64,000 bases of DNA from Aquabacterium humicola (lineage in GTDB: Bacteria; Pseudomonadota; Gammaproteobacteria; Burkholderiales; Burkholderiaceae_C). Of this stretch, positions 46,389 to 55,551 are shown piece after piece. The notes under the pieces were generated by a model, which was not told the origin of the DNA, made no database searches, and saw only the letters and a program-made list of their open reading frames with translations. The stretch is taken from NCBI RefSeq assembly GCF_030167915.1, contig NZ_JARGNB010000002.1, positions 62,001 through 126,000 on the forward strand, in the 5' to 3' direction. Position numbers and translations under genes: made by a program. How positions within the stretch are numbered: the first letter of the stretch is position 1; each line of letters starts with the position of its first letter.

Positions 46389-47345
46389 TCAGGGCGCGAT
46401 GCCGAGGAAGGCCTTCACCGGGACCACCGTCGCGGCCGGGTCCTCCTCGTGCGGCACATGGCCCAGCGCCTCGAACATCACGACCCGGCTGCCGGCGATG
46501 TCCTTGCCGAAACGTGCGGCGTTGGCCGGCGGGATCAGCCGGTCGCGGCCGCCCCAGAGGACCAGCGTCGGCAGCTTCAGCGTCGCGATGCGCGCCTCGT
46601 CCTTCGGCTTGCCGGCCTCGCGCATGCGCTCGACCAGCGCGCGGCGATTGCCTTCGCGCAGCGACATCTCGAAGTAGCGGTCGACGAGCGCATCGGTGAC
46701 GCGCGCGGGATCGCCGTAGACGTTCTGGACGCTGCTGGCGACCATCGCGCGCGGCAGGAACCACTCGGCGAGCGTGTCGACGCCGCCGAGGCGCGCCACC
46801 TGGAAGCCGATGGGGACCGACTGCGACTGGAACGCGTAGCCGGCCGCGTCGACGAGCACCAGCCGGTCGACCCGCGCCGGCGCGGCCGCGGCGACCTGCC
46901 AGGCCACTTCGCCGCCGAGCGAATTGCCGCCGATGGCGAAGCGCTGCACGCCCAGTCGGTCGAGCAGATCCAGCACGAAGCGCGCGTACTCGGGGCCGGT
47001 GTAGGGCCGGCCGGCGTAGGCGCCGGCGAACGGCCCGGTCAGGCCGAAGGCCGGCAGGTCGAAGGTGATCACGCGGCGCTGGCCGCGCAGTGCGCGCACC
47101 CAGCCTTCCCAGGTGTGCAGGCTGGCCGAGGTGCCGTGCACCAGCACGATCGGCAGGGCGTCGCCGCGCGGCCCTTCGTCGCGGTAGTGCACGAGCTGGC
47201 CGTTCAGGTCGAGGAACTCCGACGGCGGCGGTGCCCAGCGGTGCACCAGCGATTCGACGCTGCGTGCCGGCGCGCGCAGCAGCGGCACCGCGAGCGCGGT
47301 GAACATCAGCAGCAGGCCGATGAAACGCAGTGCGACCCGGCCCAT
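46389..47345 (-). CDS. Alpha/beta hydrolase
   Basis: 318 residues with an N-terminal signal anchor (RFIGLLLMFTALAVPLLRA). Hydrolase features: oxyanion HGTSASLHTW, nucleophile Ser in GGNSLGGEVAWQ, Asp in VLWGGRDRLIP and His in FEALGHVPHEE. Substrate unknown. Starts 3 bp after the trhO stop, so probably one operon. Confidence 0.88.
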   Translation of the reverse strand: MGRVALRFIGLLLMFTALAVPLLRAPARSVESLVHRWAPPPSEFLDLNGQLVHYRDEGPRGDALPIVLVHGTSASLHTWEGWVRALRGQRRVITFDLPAFGLTGPFAGAYAGRPYTGPEYARFVLDLLDRLGVQRFAIGGNSLGGEVAWQVAAAAPARVDRLVLVDAAGYAFQSQSVPIGFQVARLGGVDTLAEWFLPRAMVASSVQNVYGDPARVTDALVDRYFEMSLREGNRRALVERMREAGKPKDEARIATLKLPTLVLWGGRDRLIPPANAARFGKDIAGSRVVMFEALGHVPHEEDPAATVVPVKAFLGIAP

Positions 47346-47348
47346 GGG

Positions 47349-48071
47349 TCAGCTCAGCGAGGTGTCGAGCGCCACGCGTTCGTCGAAGACGAAGCAGCGG
47401 CCGCGCCACCCGGGTGCGGCGCCGCCGGTGTCCTCGAAATACTTCATGATGCCGCCTTCGAGCTGGAAGCTGTGCTCGAGGCCCATCGCCTGCATCACCA
47501 GCGCCGCCTTCTCGCAGCGGATGCCGCCGGTGCAGTAGCTGACGACGGTGTGGTCCTGAAGCGCGGCACGCTGCGCTTCGAGCGCTGCGGGAAAGTCGCT
47601 GAACTTGTGCAGGCGCCAGTCGACCGCGCCCTCGAACGCCCCGGCGTCGACCTCGAAGCCGTTGCGCGTGTCCAGCATCAGCAGCGGCCGGCCGGCATCG
47701 TCGTGGCCCTGGCCGATCCAGCGCGCGAGCGTGCTCGCGCTGATGGCGGGCGCGCGGCCCGTCGCCGGGCGCACCGCGGGCCGGTTCATGCGGATGATCT
47801 CGCGCTTGACCTTCACCTTCAGGCGCTTGAACGGCATCGTGTCGCTGAAGCTGCGCTTGGCGTCCAGCCCGGCGAAGCGCGCATCGGCCCGCAGGACGTC
47901 CAGCCAGCCGTCGATCGCCTCGGGTGCGCCGGCCAGGAACAGGTTGATGCCTTCCTCGGCCAGCAGCACCGTGCCCTTGAGCGCGCGGGCCTCGGCTTCG
48001 GCGAACAGGTGGTCGCGCAGCGCGGGCAGCCCGTCGAGCGGCACGAAACGATAGGTGGAGATGTTGAGCAC
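47349..48071 (-). CDS. trhO: Rhodanese-type tRNA uridine hydroxylase TrhO
   Basis: 240 residues, GTG start. TrhO (YceA) makes 5-hydroxyuridine at tRNA position 34 using O2. VLNISTYRFVPLDGLPALRDHL, GTVLLAEEGINLFLAG, FKRLKVKVKREIIRM, and the rhodanese part LLMLDTRNGFEVDAGAF with active Cys in VVSYCTGGIRCEKAALVM. It lacks the ~100-residue C-terminal extension of E. coli TrhO; shorter forms are common. Confidence 0.93.
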   Translation of the reverse strand: MLNISTYRFVPLDGLPALRDHLFAEAEARALKGTVLLAEEGINLFLAGAPEAIDGWLDVLRADARFAGLDAKRSFSDTMPFKRLKVKVKREIIRMNRPAVRPATGRAPAISASTLARWIGQGHDDAGRPLLMLDTRNGFEVDAGAFEGAVDWRLHKFSDFPAALEAQRAALQDHTVVSYCTGGIRCEKAALVMQAMGLEHSFQLEGGIMKYFEDTGGAAPGWRGRCFVFDERVALDTSLS

Positions 48072-48119
48072 GGGCGACACGGCGCCGGATTCTAGAAGTC
48101 GCGTCCTTAAAATCCGCCG

Positions 48120-51100
48120 ATGCCGTTCGTCCACCTGCGCACTCACACCGAATATTCCGTCGTCGACGGCACCTTGCGCATCGACGATGCGGCCGCCGCG
48201 GCCAAGGCGGACGGCCAGGCGGCGCTGGCGATCACCGACCTGTCGAACCTGTTCGGCGCGGTCAAGTTCTACAAGGCTTGTCGCGGCAAGGGCATCAAGC
48301 CGATCATCGGCGCCGATGTCTTCCTCGAGCCCGACGCCTCGCTCGGCGGCGACGGCAAGCAGCCCAGCCGCCTGCTGCTGCTGGTGCAGGACCGGCAGGG
48401 CTACCTGAACCTGTGCGAGCTGCTCGCGCGCGGCTGGGTGCAGAACGCGCAGCGGGCGCAGGCCTGGCTGAAGCTCGAATGGCTCGAGGAGCTGGGCGGC
48501 GGCTTGATCGCGCTGTCGGGCGCCGAGTTCGGCGCGGTCGGACAGGCACTGCTGGCCGGCGACATCGCACGCGCGACGATGGCCGCGCGGCGGCTGGCCG
48601 GGCTGTTCCCGCAGCGCTTCTACATCGAGCTGCAGCGTGCCGGGCTCGCGACGCACGAGTCGCACGTGCGCGCCGCCGTGCCGCTGGCCGCGGAGCTGCA
48701 GTTGCCGGTCGTCGCGACGCACCCGGTGCAGTTCGCGACACCGGACGACTTCGACGCGCACGAGGCGCGCGTGTGCGTGGCCGACGGCGAGACGCTGGCG
48801 AACCCGAAACGCACCAAGCGCTTCTCGCGCGAGCAGTACTTCAAGACCCAGGCGCAGATCGAGGCGCTGTTCGCCGACGTGCCCTCGGCGATCGCCAACA
48901 GCGTGCAGATCGCGCGCCGCTGCAACCTGCAGCTGGCGATGGGCAAGAACTACCTGCCGGATTTCCCGACGCCGATCGAGAACGGCGCGCCGATGCCGAT
49001 GGACGCGTACTTCAGGCGCTTGAGCTTCGAGGGCCTCGAGGATCGCCTGCTGGCGCTGTACCCCGACGCCGCGAAGCGCGACGCGGTGCGGCCGGAGTAC
49101 GTCGAGCGGCTCGAGTTCGAGATCGCGACGATCCTGAAGATGGGCTTCCCCGGCTACTTCCTGATCGTCGCGGACTTCATCAACTGGGCGAAGAACAACG
49201 GCTGCCCGGTCGGCCCCGGCCGCGGCTCGGGCGCCGGCTCGCTGGTGGCCTATGCGCTGAAGATCACCGACCTCGACCCGCTGCAGTACAAGCTGCTGTT
49301 CGAGCGCTTCCTGAACCCCGAGCGCGTGTCGATGCCCGACTTCGACATCGACTTCTGCCAGGGCAACCGCGACCGGGTGATCGACTACGTCAAGGACAAG
49401 TACGGCCGCCAGGCGGTGAGCCAGATCGCCACCTTCGGCACGATGGCGGCGAAGGCCGCCCTGCGCGACATCGGCCGCGTGCTGGGCATGGGCTACGGCC
49501 ACGTCGACTCGATCGCCAAGCTGATCCCCGCGCCCCCGGGCAAGACCGTCACGCTGGCCAAGGTGCCCGACGAACCCGACAGCAGCATCATCTACGCCCG
49601 CAAGGAAGCGCCCGAGCTCGAGCAGCGCGAGCAGTCCGACGAGGAAGTGGCCGAGCTGCTGGCGCTGGCCACGCGTGTCGAGGGCATCGTGCGCAACATC
49701 GGCATGCACGCCGGCGGCGTGCTGATCGCGCCGGGCAAGATCACCGACTTCTGCCCGCTCTACCAGCAGCCCGGCAGCGACTCGGCGGTGAGCCAGTACG
49801 ACAAGGACGACGTCGAGGCGATCGGCCTGGTGAAGTTCGACTTCCTGGGCCTGGCGACGCTGACGATCCTGGAGCTGGCGAAGGACTTCATCGTCGCGCG
49901 CCATCCCGAGAAGAAGGGCTTCTCCTTCGAGACCGTGCCGCTGGACGACCCGCGCGTCTACAAGCTCTTCAGCGAGGGCCTCACCGAAAGCGTGTTCCAG
50001 TTCGAATCGCGCGGCATGCAGGGCATGCTGCGCGACGCCAAGCCGAGCCGGCTGGAGGACCTGATCGCGCTGAACGCGCTGTACCGGCCGGGCCCGATGG
50101 ACCTGATCCCGAGCTTCGTCGCGCGCAAGCACGGCCGCGAGAAGGTCGAGTACCCGCACCCGCTGCTCGAGGGCGTGCTGGCCGAGACCTACGGGATCAT
50201 GGTCTACCAGGAGCAGGTGATGCAGGCCGCGCAGGTGCTGGGCGGCTACTCGCTCGGCGGCGCCGACCTGCTGCGCCGCGCGATGGGCAAGAAGAAGCCC
50301 GAGGAGATGGCCAAGCACCGGATCATCTTCCGCGAGGGCGCGGCGAAGAAGGACATCCCGGAGCAGACCGCCGACGAGGTCTTCGACCTGATGGAGAAGT
50401 TCGCGGGTTACGGCTTCAACAAGAGCCATGCCGCCGCGTACTCGCTGCTCGCGTACCACACCGGCTGGCTGAAGGTGCACCACCCGGCCGAGTTCTACGC
50501 GGCCAACATGACCATCGAAATGGACAACACCGACAAGCTGAAGGTGTTGTTGAACGATGCGAAGCTGTTCGCGGTGGCCTTCGAGCCGCCCGACGTCAAC
50601 CGCGGCGTCTGGCGCTTCGAGCCGGTGACCGACAAGCTGGTGCGCTATGGCCTCGGTGCGGTCAAGGGCACCGGGCAGGGCGCGATCGAGGCGATCGTCG
50701 AGGCGCGCGACGGCACCGCAGGTGCCTCCGGCACCGCAGGTGCCTCCGGCACCGGGGACGGCCCCTTCCGCAGCTTCTTCGACTTCTGCGCGCGGGTCGA
50801 CCGCAAGCGCGTCAACAAGCGCGTCGTCGAGGCGCTGATCAAGGGCGGCGCCTTCGACGCAATGAACCCCGACCGGTCGAGCCTGCTGGCCTCGGTGGGC
50901 CTGGCCTTCGACTGGGCGGAGACGCAGGTGGTCAACGCCTCGCAGGGCGGCCTCTTCGACGACCTCGGCGACGTGCACGGCTCGTCGACGCAGGAGCCGC
51001 CGCTGCAGCCCGGCGAGGACTGGACGATCCGCGAGCGCCTGGGTCACGAGAAGACGGCGCTGGGCTTCTACCTCAGCGGCCATCTCTTCGACCAGAACGA

Positions 51101-51713
51101 AGCCGAGGTGCGGCGTTTCTGCAAGCGGCGCATCGCCGACCTCGTCGACAGCCGCGAGCCGCAGATGCTGGCCGGCATCGTCAGCGAGCTGCGATTCGTC
51201 AACGGCCAGCGCGGCCGCGTCGCGATCTTCAAGCTCGACGACAAGAGCGAAGCCATCGAGGCCGTCGCCAACGACGACCTGATCGAGGCGAACAAGGACC
51301 TGCTGAAGGACGACGAGCTGCTGGTGGTGCAGGGCAAGGTGCAGCCGGACCGCTTCTCCGGCGGCCTGCGGCTGAATGTCAACCAGGTGTGGAGCCTGGC
51401 CGCGGCACGCGCCCGCTTCGGACGTTATCTCCAGGTGGCACTCAACGGCGCACTCAACGGCGCACTTAACGGGGCGCTCGACGGCGAGCTGCGGCCGCTG
51501 ACCGACCTGCTGCGCGACTGGCCGGCCAAGCGCGAGAGCACCGAGCAGGGCGACCTCGTGCAGGGCCTGGGCGTGCGCCTCGCGATCCGCCGGCCGACCG
51601 CCAGCGCCGAGCTCGACCTCGGCGACGACGGCCGCTTCTGGCCCAGCGACGAGGCGCTGCAGCGCTGGCAGGCGCTGACCAACGGGCAGGCGGCGATCGT
51701 CTACGAAGGCTAG
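48120..51713 (+). CDS. dnaE: DNA polymerase III alpha subunit
   Basis: 1197 residues, replicative polymerase. N-terminal PHP domain (FVHLRTHTEYSVVDGTLRI), catalytic MPDFDIDFCQGNRDRV with Asp409 and Asp411, palm/fingers with GPGRGSGAGSLVAYALKITDLDPL, and FAGYGFNKSHAAAYSLLAYHTGWLK, then the OB fold. Two in-frame tandem repeats lie in the C-terminal third. The ATG follows TAAAAT by 6 nt and no Shine-Dalgarno is visible. Divergent from trhO. Confidence 0.98.
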   Translation: MPFVHLRTHTEYSVVDGTLRIDDAAAAAKADGQAALAITDLSNLFGAVKFYKACRGKGIKPIIGADVFLEPDASLGGDGKQPSRLLLLVQDRQGYLNLCELLARGWVQNAQRAQAWLKLEWLEELGGGLIALSGAEFGAVGQALLAGDIARATMAARRLAGLFPQRFYIELQRAGLATHESHVRAAVPLAAELQLPVVATHPVQFATPDDFDAHEARVCVADGETLANPKRTKRFSREQYFKTQAQIEALFADVPSAIANSVQIARRCNLQLAMGKNYLPDFPTPIENGAPMPMDAYFRRLSFEGLEDRLLALYPDAAKRDAVRPEYVERLEFEIATILKMGFPGYFLIVADFINWAKNNGCPVGPGRGSGAGSLVAYALKITDLDPLQYKLLFERFLNPERVSMPDFDIDFCQGNRDRVIDYVKDKYGRQAVSQIATFGTMAAKAALRDIGRVLGMGYGHVDSIAKLIPAPPGKTVTLAKVPDEPDSSIIYARKEAPELEQREQSDEEVAELLALATRVEGIVRNIGMHAGGVLIAPGKITDFCPLYQQPGSDSAVSQYDKDDVEAIGLVKFDFLGLATLTILELAKDFIVARHPEKKGFSFETVPLDDPRVYKLFSEGLTESVFQFESRGMQGMLRDAKPSRLEDLIALNALYRPGPMDLIPSFVARKHGREKVEYPHPLLEGVLAETYGIMVYQEQVMQAAQVLGGYSLGGADLLRRAMGKKKPEEMAKHRIIFREGAAKKDIPEQTADEVFDLMEKFAGYGFNKSHAAAYSLLAYHTGWLKVHHPAEFYAANMTIEMDNTDKLKVLLNDAKLFAVAFEPPDVNRGVWRFEPVTDKLVRYGLGAVKGTGQGAIEAIVEARDGTAGASGTAGASGTGDGPFRSFFDFCARVDRKRVNKRVVEALIKGGAFDAMNPDRSSLLASVGLAFDWAETQVVNASQGGLFDDLGDVHGSSTQEPPLQPGEDWTIRERLGHEKTALGFYLSGHLFDQNEAEVRRFCKRRIADLVDSREPQMLAGIVSELRFVNGQRGRVAIFKLDDKSEAIEAVANDDLIEANKDLLKDDELLVVQGKVQPDRFSGGLRLNVNQVWSLAAARARFGRYLQVALNGALNGALNGALDGELRPLTDLLRDWPAKRESTEQGDLVQGLGVRLAIRRPTASAELDLGDDGRFWPSDEALQRWQALTNGQAAIVYEG
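50712..50753 (+). repeat. In-frame 18-bp tandem repeat in dnaE
   Basis: Two identical units of GGCACCGCAGGTGCCTCC (50712-50729, 50730-50747) plus a third partial GGCACC. It encodes GTAGAS twice, a small flexible loop insertion before DGPFRSFFDFCARVDRK. Confidence 0.85.
51441..51488 (+). repeat. In-frame 12-bp tandem repeat in dnaE
   Basis: Four units: two identical CTCAACGGCGCA, then CTTAACGGGGCG and CTCGACGGCGAG. They encode LNGA-LNGA-LNGA-LDGE near the C-terminus, between the OB fold and the last domain. Confidence 0.85.
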
Positions 51714-51871
51714 CGCCGCGGGTCGCCGACGCGGCCGGATCGCCAGTCCGTGACATCTTGCACAGCTCGCAAGCCATGGCTGACGCGACGACGGCATGTC
51801 CGCTGACAACGGGTGGCGCCGGGCCCCCGTTGAAATATCGTTCGACGACCCGCCGGGTCGAGGAGTGCCTC

Positions 51872-52279
51872 ATGAAAACCATCACCGCCGCATCGATCGG
51901 CCTGACCGTCTTTTTCGGTGCCCTCGGCAGCACCGCGCACGCCGCCGACGTCGGCGTGTCCATCGGCATCAGCCAGCCCGGCGTCTACGGCCGCATCGAT
52001 ATCGGTCGCTTCCCCCAGCCGACGGTCGTGCTGCCGCAACCGGTGATCATTCACCAGCCTGGGCCGGTCGTCGTAGCCCAGCCGGTGCAGCCGGTCTACA
52101 TGTGGGTGCCGCCGGGTCACCGCAAGAACTGGCGCCATCACTGCAAGCACTACGGTGCCTGCGGCGTGCCGGTCTACTTCGTCGAGGACCGCTGGTACAA
52201 CCAGCACGTGCGCGGCGACGGCCATCCGGGGAAAGGCCATGGCCAAGGCCACGGCAAGCACAAGAACAAGCACGACTGA
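51872..52279 (+). CDS. Small exported His/Lys-rich hypothetical protein
   Basis: 135 residues. Signal peptide MKTITAASIGLTVFFGALGSTAHA, cleavage before ADVGVSIGISQPGVYGRIDIGRFPQP, a Pro/Val-rich middle, a segment with two Cys (HHCKHYGACGVPVYFVEDRWYNQHV), and a basic His-rich tail (GKGHGQGHGKHKNKHD). AGGAG 9 nt upstream. I do not recognise a function; the tail could bind metal. Confidence 0.8.
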   Translation: MKTITAASIGLTVFFGALGSTAHAADVGVSIGISQPGVYGRIDIGRFPQPTVVLPQPVIIHQPGPVVVAQPVQPVYMWVPPGHRKNWRHHCKHYGACGVPVYFVEDRWYNQHVRGDGHPGKGHGQGHGKHKNKHD

Positions 52280-52353
52280 TCCGCTGCGAGTGACCGTCCG
52301 CTTCGGGCAACTCCCGAGCGGGTTGCCCGTCGTCCCGGCGACAGAATGTCGCC

Positions 52354-53586
52354 ATGTACGAAACGCCCATCACCGGCCTGGTCCTCACCGGCGGTGGTGC
52401 GCGTGCCGCCTACCAGGTCGGCGTGCTCAACGCGCTGGCCAAGCTGCGGCGCGAGTCGGGCACCGACCTGCGCCGCAACCCCTTCGCCGTCATCTGCGGC
52501 ACCTCCGCCGGCGCGATCAACGGCGCGGCGCTGGCCTGCCAGGCCGACCGCTTCGATGCGGCGGTCGAGGTGCTGTCGCGCGTCTGGCGCGAGTTCCATG
52601 CCGAGCAGGTCTACCGCGCCGATTCGCTCGGCGTGATCCGCAGCGGCGCGCAATGGCTGACGATGCTGTCGATCGGCTGGGTGCTGGCGCGCTGGCGCCG
52701 CGCCCGGCCGCGTTCGCTGCTCGACAACAGCCCGCTGCACGACCTGCTGATGCGCACGGTGCAGTTCGACCGCCTGCCGTCGCTGCTGGCCTCGCGCCAC
52801 CTGCAGGCGCTGGCGATCACCGCGTCGAGCTACTCCAGCGGCGAGCACGTCACCTTCTACCAGGCAGCCAGCGCGGTCGAGCCGTGGACCCGCTCGCAGC
52901 GCGTTGCGGTGCCGGCGCGGATGGACCACACCCACCTGCTGGCGTCGTCGGCCATCCCGTTCGTCTTCCCGGCCGCCGAACTGCCCCGCGACGACCACCG
53001 CGAATGGTTCGGCGACGGCTCGATGCGCCAGACCGCGCCGATCTCGCCGGCGATCCACCTCGGGGCCCAGCGGCTGGTGATCATCGGCGCCGGGCGCATG
53101 CACGAACCACCGGGACGCCATGTGGCCAACACCGGCTACCCGACGCTGGCGCAGATCGCCGGCCATGCGCTGTCGGGCATCTTCCTCGATGCGCTGATGC
53201 TCGATGTCGAGCGCATGGAGCGCGTCAACCGCACGCTGGCGCTGCTGCCCGAGGAGGCGCGGCTGAAGACGCCGCTGCGCAGCCTGCAGGCGCTGGTGAT
53301 CGCGCCGTCGCAGCGCCTGGACGACATCGCCGCGCGCCACCAGCACGACCTGCCGGCGCCGGTGCGGGCGCTGCTGCGTGGTGTCGGCGTCAGCGGCTCG
53401 GGCCAGGATGCCCGCGGCGCGGCGCTGGCCAGCTACCTGCTGTTCGAGGCCTCGTACACGCGCGAGCTGATGGCGCTGGGCATGGCCGATGCGATGGCGC
53501 GGCGCGACGAGGTGCTGAGCTTCTTCGGCTGGCAGCCGGCGACGGTCTCGCGGGCGCCGGCGGCAAACGCTCTCCTGGCGCGTTAG
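52354..53586 (+). CDS. Patatin-like phospholipase
   Basis: 410 residues, no signal peptide. Oxyanion hole GGGARAAYQVGVLNAL, nucleophile Ser in CGTSAGAING and catalytic Asp in FGDGSMRQTAPISPA form the Ser-Asp dyad of lipid acyl hydrolases. AGAAT ends 6 nt before the ATG. The stop overlaps the convergent methyltransferase stop by 4 bp. Confidence 0.92.
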   Translation: MYETPITGLVLTGGGARAAYQVGVLNALAKLRRESGTDLRRNPFAVICGTSAGAINGAALACQADRFDAAVEVLSRVWREFHAEQVYRADSLGVIRSGAQWLTMLSIGWVLARWRRARPRSLLDNSPLHDLLMRTVQFDRLPSLLASRHLQALAITASSYSSGEHVTFYQAASAVEPWTRSQRVAVPARMDHTHLLASSAIPFVFPAAELPRDDHREWFGDGSMRQTAPISPAIHLGAQRLVIIGAGRMHEPPGRHVANTGYPTLAQIAGHALSGIFLDALMLDVERMERVNRTLALLPEEARLKTPLRSLQALVIAPSQRLDDIAARHQHDLPAPVRALLRGVGVSGSGQDARGAALASYLLFEASYTRELMALGMADAMARRDEVLSFFGWQPATVSRAPAANALLAR

Positions 53587-54281
53587 CTGCCGGCGCGGCG
53601 CAAGCCGACCACCAGGTTCGGCGCCAGCGCCTCGGCGTCCCAGTGGTAGGCGAAGGCGACCACACGTTCGATCAGCCGCCGCAGCCCGGCGCGCGCCAGG
53701 CGCTTCGGATTGCGCGCGCTGCGATACCACGGCACCTCGCCATGGCAGGTGATCACGAGCCCGCTGGCGCTGGCGATCTGGCGCAGCTTCGACAGGCCCA
53801 GCGTCGTCACGTGCGTCAGGTCGCCATGCTGGTAGATGCGGCCGAACGGCGACTCGCCGTTCGGCACGCGGCACAGCAGCACGCCGCCCGGTTCGAGCAG
53901 GCCGGCCAGCTGCTGGAACAGCGGGATCAGCGAGGCCTGCTCGATGTGCTCGAAGACATCGAAGGCGGCGATCAGGTCGAAGCGCCGCTCGCCGAGCCCG
54001 TCGATAGCGGCATGGGCCTCGATGCCCGCGGCTGCCGCGCGGCGGCGCAGCTCGTCCTGCGTCTCGATGCCGACCACCGTCACACCGCGGCTGCGGGCGT
54101 AGCCGAGGAAGCTGCCGTTGCCGAAGCCGATCTCGAGCGCCTGGGCGATCGGCGCCGGGTGGCAGCGCGCGAGGTGCCAGGCGAAGTAGCGCGCATCGCC
54201 GCGCGAGCAGCGGCCGAACTGCGCCGCGTCCCACTGCTTCCAGGTTGTGTAGTCCGTCAGTTCCTGCGTCGGGGCGTTCAT
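53583..54281 (-). CDS. Class I SAM-dependent methyltransferase
   Basis: 232 residues. Motif I ALEIGFGNGSFLGYARSRG, acidic turn VVGIETQ and FDLIAAFDVFEHIEQ match the UbiG-like Methyltransf_11/23 group. Last gene of the glycosyltransferase cluster and coupled (ATGA) to the glycosyltransferase before it, so it probably methylates a sugar or lipid of the surface polysaccharide. Confidence 0.88.
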   Translation of the reverse strand: MNAPTQELTDYTTWKQWDAAQFGRCSRGDARYFAWHLARCHPAPIAQALEIGFGNGSFLGYARSRGVTVVGIETQDELRRRAAAAGIEAHAAIDGLGERRFDLIAAFDVFEHIEQASLIPLFQQLAGLLEPGGVLLCRVPNGESPFGRIYQHGDLTHVTTLGLSKLRQIASASGLVITCHGEVPWYRSARNPKRLARAGLRRLIERVVAFAYHWDAEALAPNLVVGLRRAGS

Positions 54282-55543
54282 CGGGGCGTCTCGGGGTTTC
54301 GGGGGCCGGCGTCGATCTCTTCGATCAGGGCCCGGTAGCGCGCGACGATGCGCGGCCAGCCGTAGCGCTCGGCGACGTAGCGGCGGCCGCGCTCGGCCTG
54401 GTCGGCCCGCTCGGCTTCGGTGAGCGCCAGCGTGCGCGCGACCGCGCCTGCGAAGCCCTCGAAGCCCTCGTAGCTGGCGCCGACGCCGCTGTCCTGCACA
54501 TGCCGGCGCAGCACCTCGCTGCCGGCGTTGACGATCACCGGGCAGCCCTGCGCCAGGCTTTCCAGCAGCACCAGCGACAGGCTCTCGTGGCGCGACGGCA
54601 CCACCAGCGCCGCGGCGTGCGCGACCAGCGCATCGCGCTCGGCGTCGTCGACGAAGCCGGCGAGCACGATGCGCGCATGGGCCGGCGCGGGCATCACCAG
54701 CTTGCCGCAGACGACCAGCTGCAGCGGTTCGGGATGCCGATCGGCGAAGCGCGCGAAGTGGTCGAAGAGCTCGTCGCAGCCCTTGCTGGCATCGACCCGC
54801 CCGACGTAGATCAGGTAGCGGCCGGCGAGGCCGTGCTTCGCGGCCAGCGCCGGCCAGGCCGTCTCGTCCTGCGCAGCCGGCATCGTGATGCCGACGCCGA
54901 CCACCTCGCCGGGCGCCAGGTCGTCGCCGTACAGGCGCCGTGCGACGGCCTGCTCGGCCGCGGTGTTGTAGAGGATGCGGCGCGGCGCGCGGAAGACGCG
55001 GTGGAAATGCGGCAGCACCATCGTCTTCTCGTCGTGCAGCGTCGGCACCAGCAGGCTGCGCGTGGGCGCGACCAGCACGCCCAGCGCGGTCGGATGGAAG
55101 CGTGCGGTGAGGAAGATCAGCGCCGCGTAGTCGGCCGCGTGCTGCGCGAGGTGCGCCATCAGGCCGTCCATCGTCGGGCCCTGCGCACGCAGGTAACGCA
55201 CGCCGTCGAGCACCTCGTCGCCCGCCGGTTCGGCCACTGGCCGCAGGCCGAGCCGCGGCAGCCAGCCGCGCAGCAGGAAACGCAGCTTGTGGCGCAGCGG
55301 CAGGTTGCGCTGGCGACCGCGGGTGCGCGGCGGATGGTCGAAGCGAATCACGCGGCAGCCGTCCAGCGTCGACTCGCCTGCCGGATAGTGCGGATGCCAA
55401 TGCCGGTAGTCGAGCGCACGCGAGCTCAGCACGTCGATCTCGTAGAACGGGCGCAGCGCCTGCGCCAGCAGCCGCGCGTGCAGCTCGGCGCCGCCGTTGA
55501 CCTCGGCCCCGTAGCGCTGCACGACGATGGCGATGCGCTTCAT
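54278..55543 (-). CDS. Glycosyltransferase family 4
   Basis: 421 residues, GT-B fold. N-terminal IVVQRYGAEVNGGAELHARLLAQAL and C-terminal donor site PSRHESLSLVLLESLAQGCPVI with the E-x7-E signature of GT4. YVGRVDASKGCDELFDHF is the usual mid-domain strand. Acts in surface polysaccharide or LPS outer core assembly by context. Confidence 0.92.
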   Translation of the reverse strand: MKRIAIVVQRYGAEVNGGAELHARLLAQALRPFYEIDVLSSRALDYRHWHPHYPAGESTLDGCRVIRFDHPPRTRGRQRNLPLRHKLRFLLRGWLPRLGLRPVAEPAGDEVLDGVRYLRAQGPTMDGLMAHLAQHAADYAALIFLTARFHPTALGVLVAPTRSLLVPTLHDEKTMVLPHFHRVFRAPRRILYNTAAEQAVARRLYGDDLAPGEVVGVGITMPAAQDETAWPALAAKHGLAGRYLIYVGRVDASKGCDELFDHFARFADRHPEPLQLVVCGKLVMPAPAHARIVLAGFVDDAERDALVAHAAALVVPSRHESLSLVLLESLAQGCPVIVNAGSEVLRRHVQDSGVGASYEGFEGFAGAVARTLALTEAERADQAERGRRYVAERYGWPRIVARYRALIEEIDAGPRNPETPR

Positions 55544-55551
55544 GCTGCCCG

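Noticed and set aside
50712-51488. CRISPR-like or minisatellite array
   Set aside because: Units are 12 and 18 bp, directly adjacent, in frame in dnaE, with no spacers.
47349-51809. Open reading frame of 1486 codons on the minus strand, antisense to all of dnaE
   Set aside because: Only its last 240 codons (trhO) show protein-like conservation. The rest is His/Arg/Gln/Leu-rich composition expected when a high-GC gene is read backwards; dnaE itself is unmistakable.
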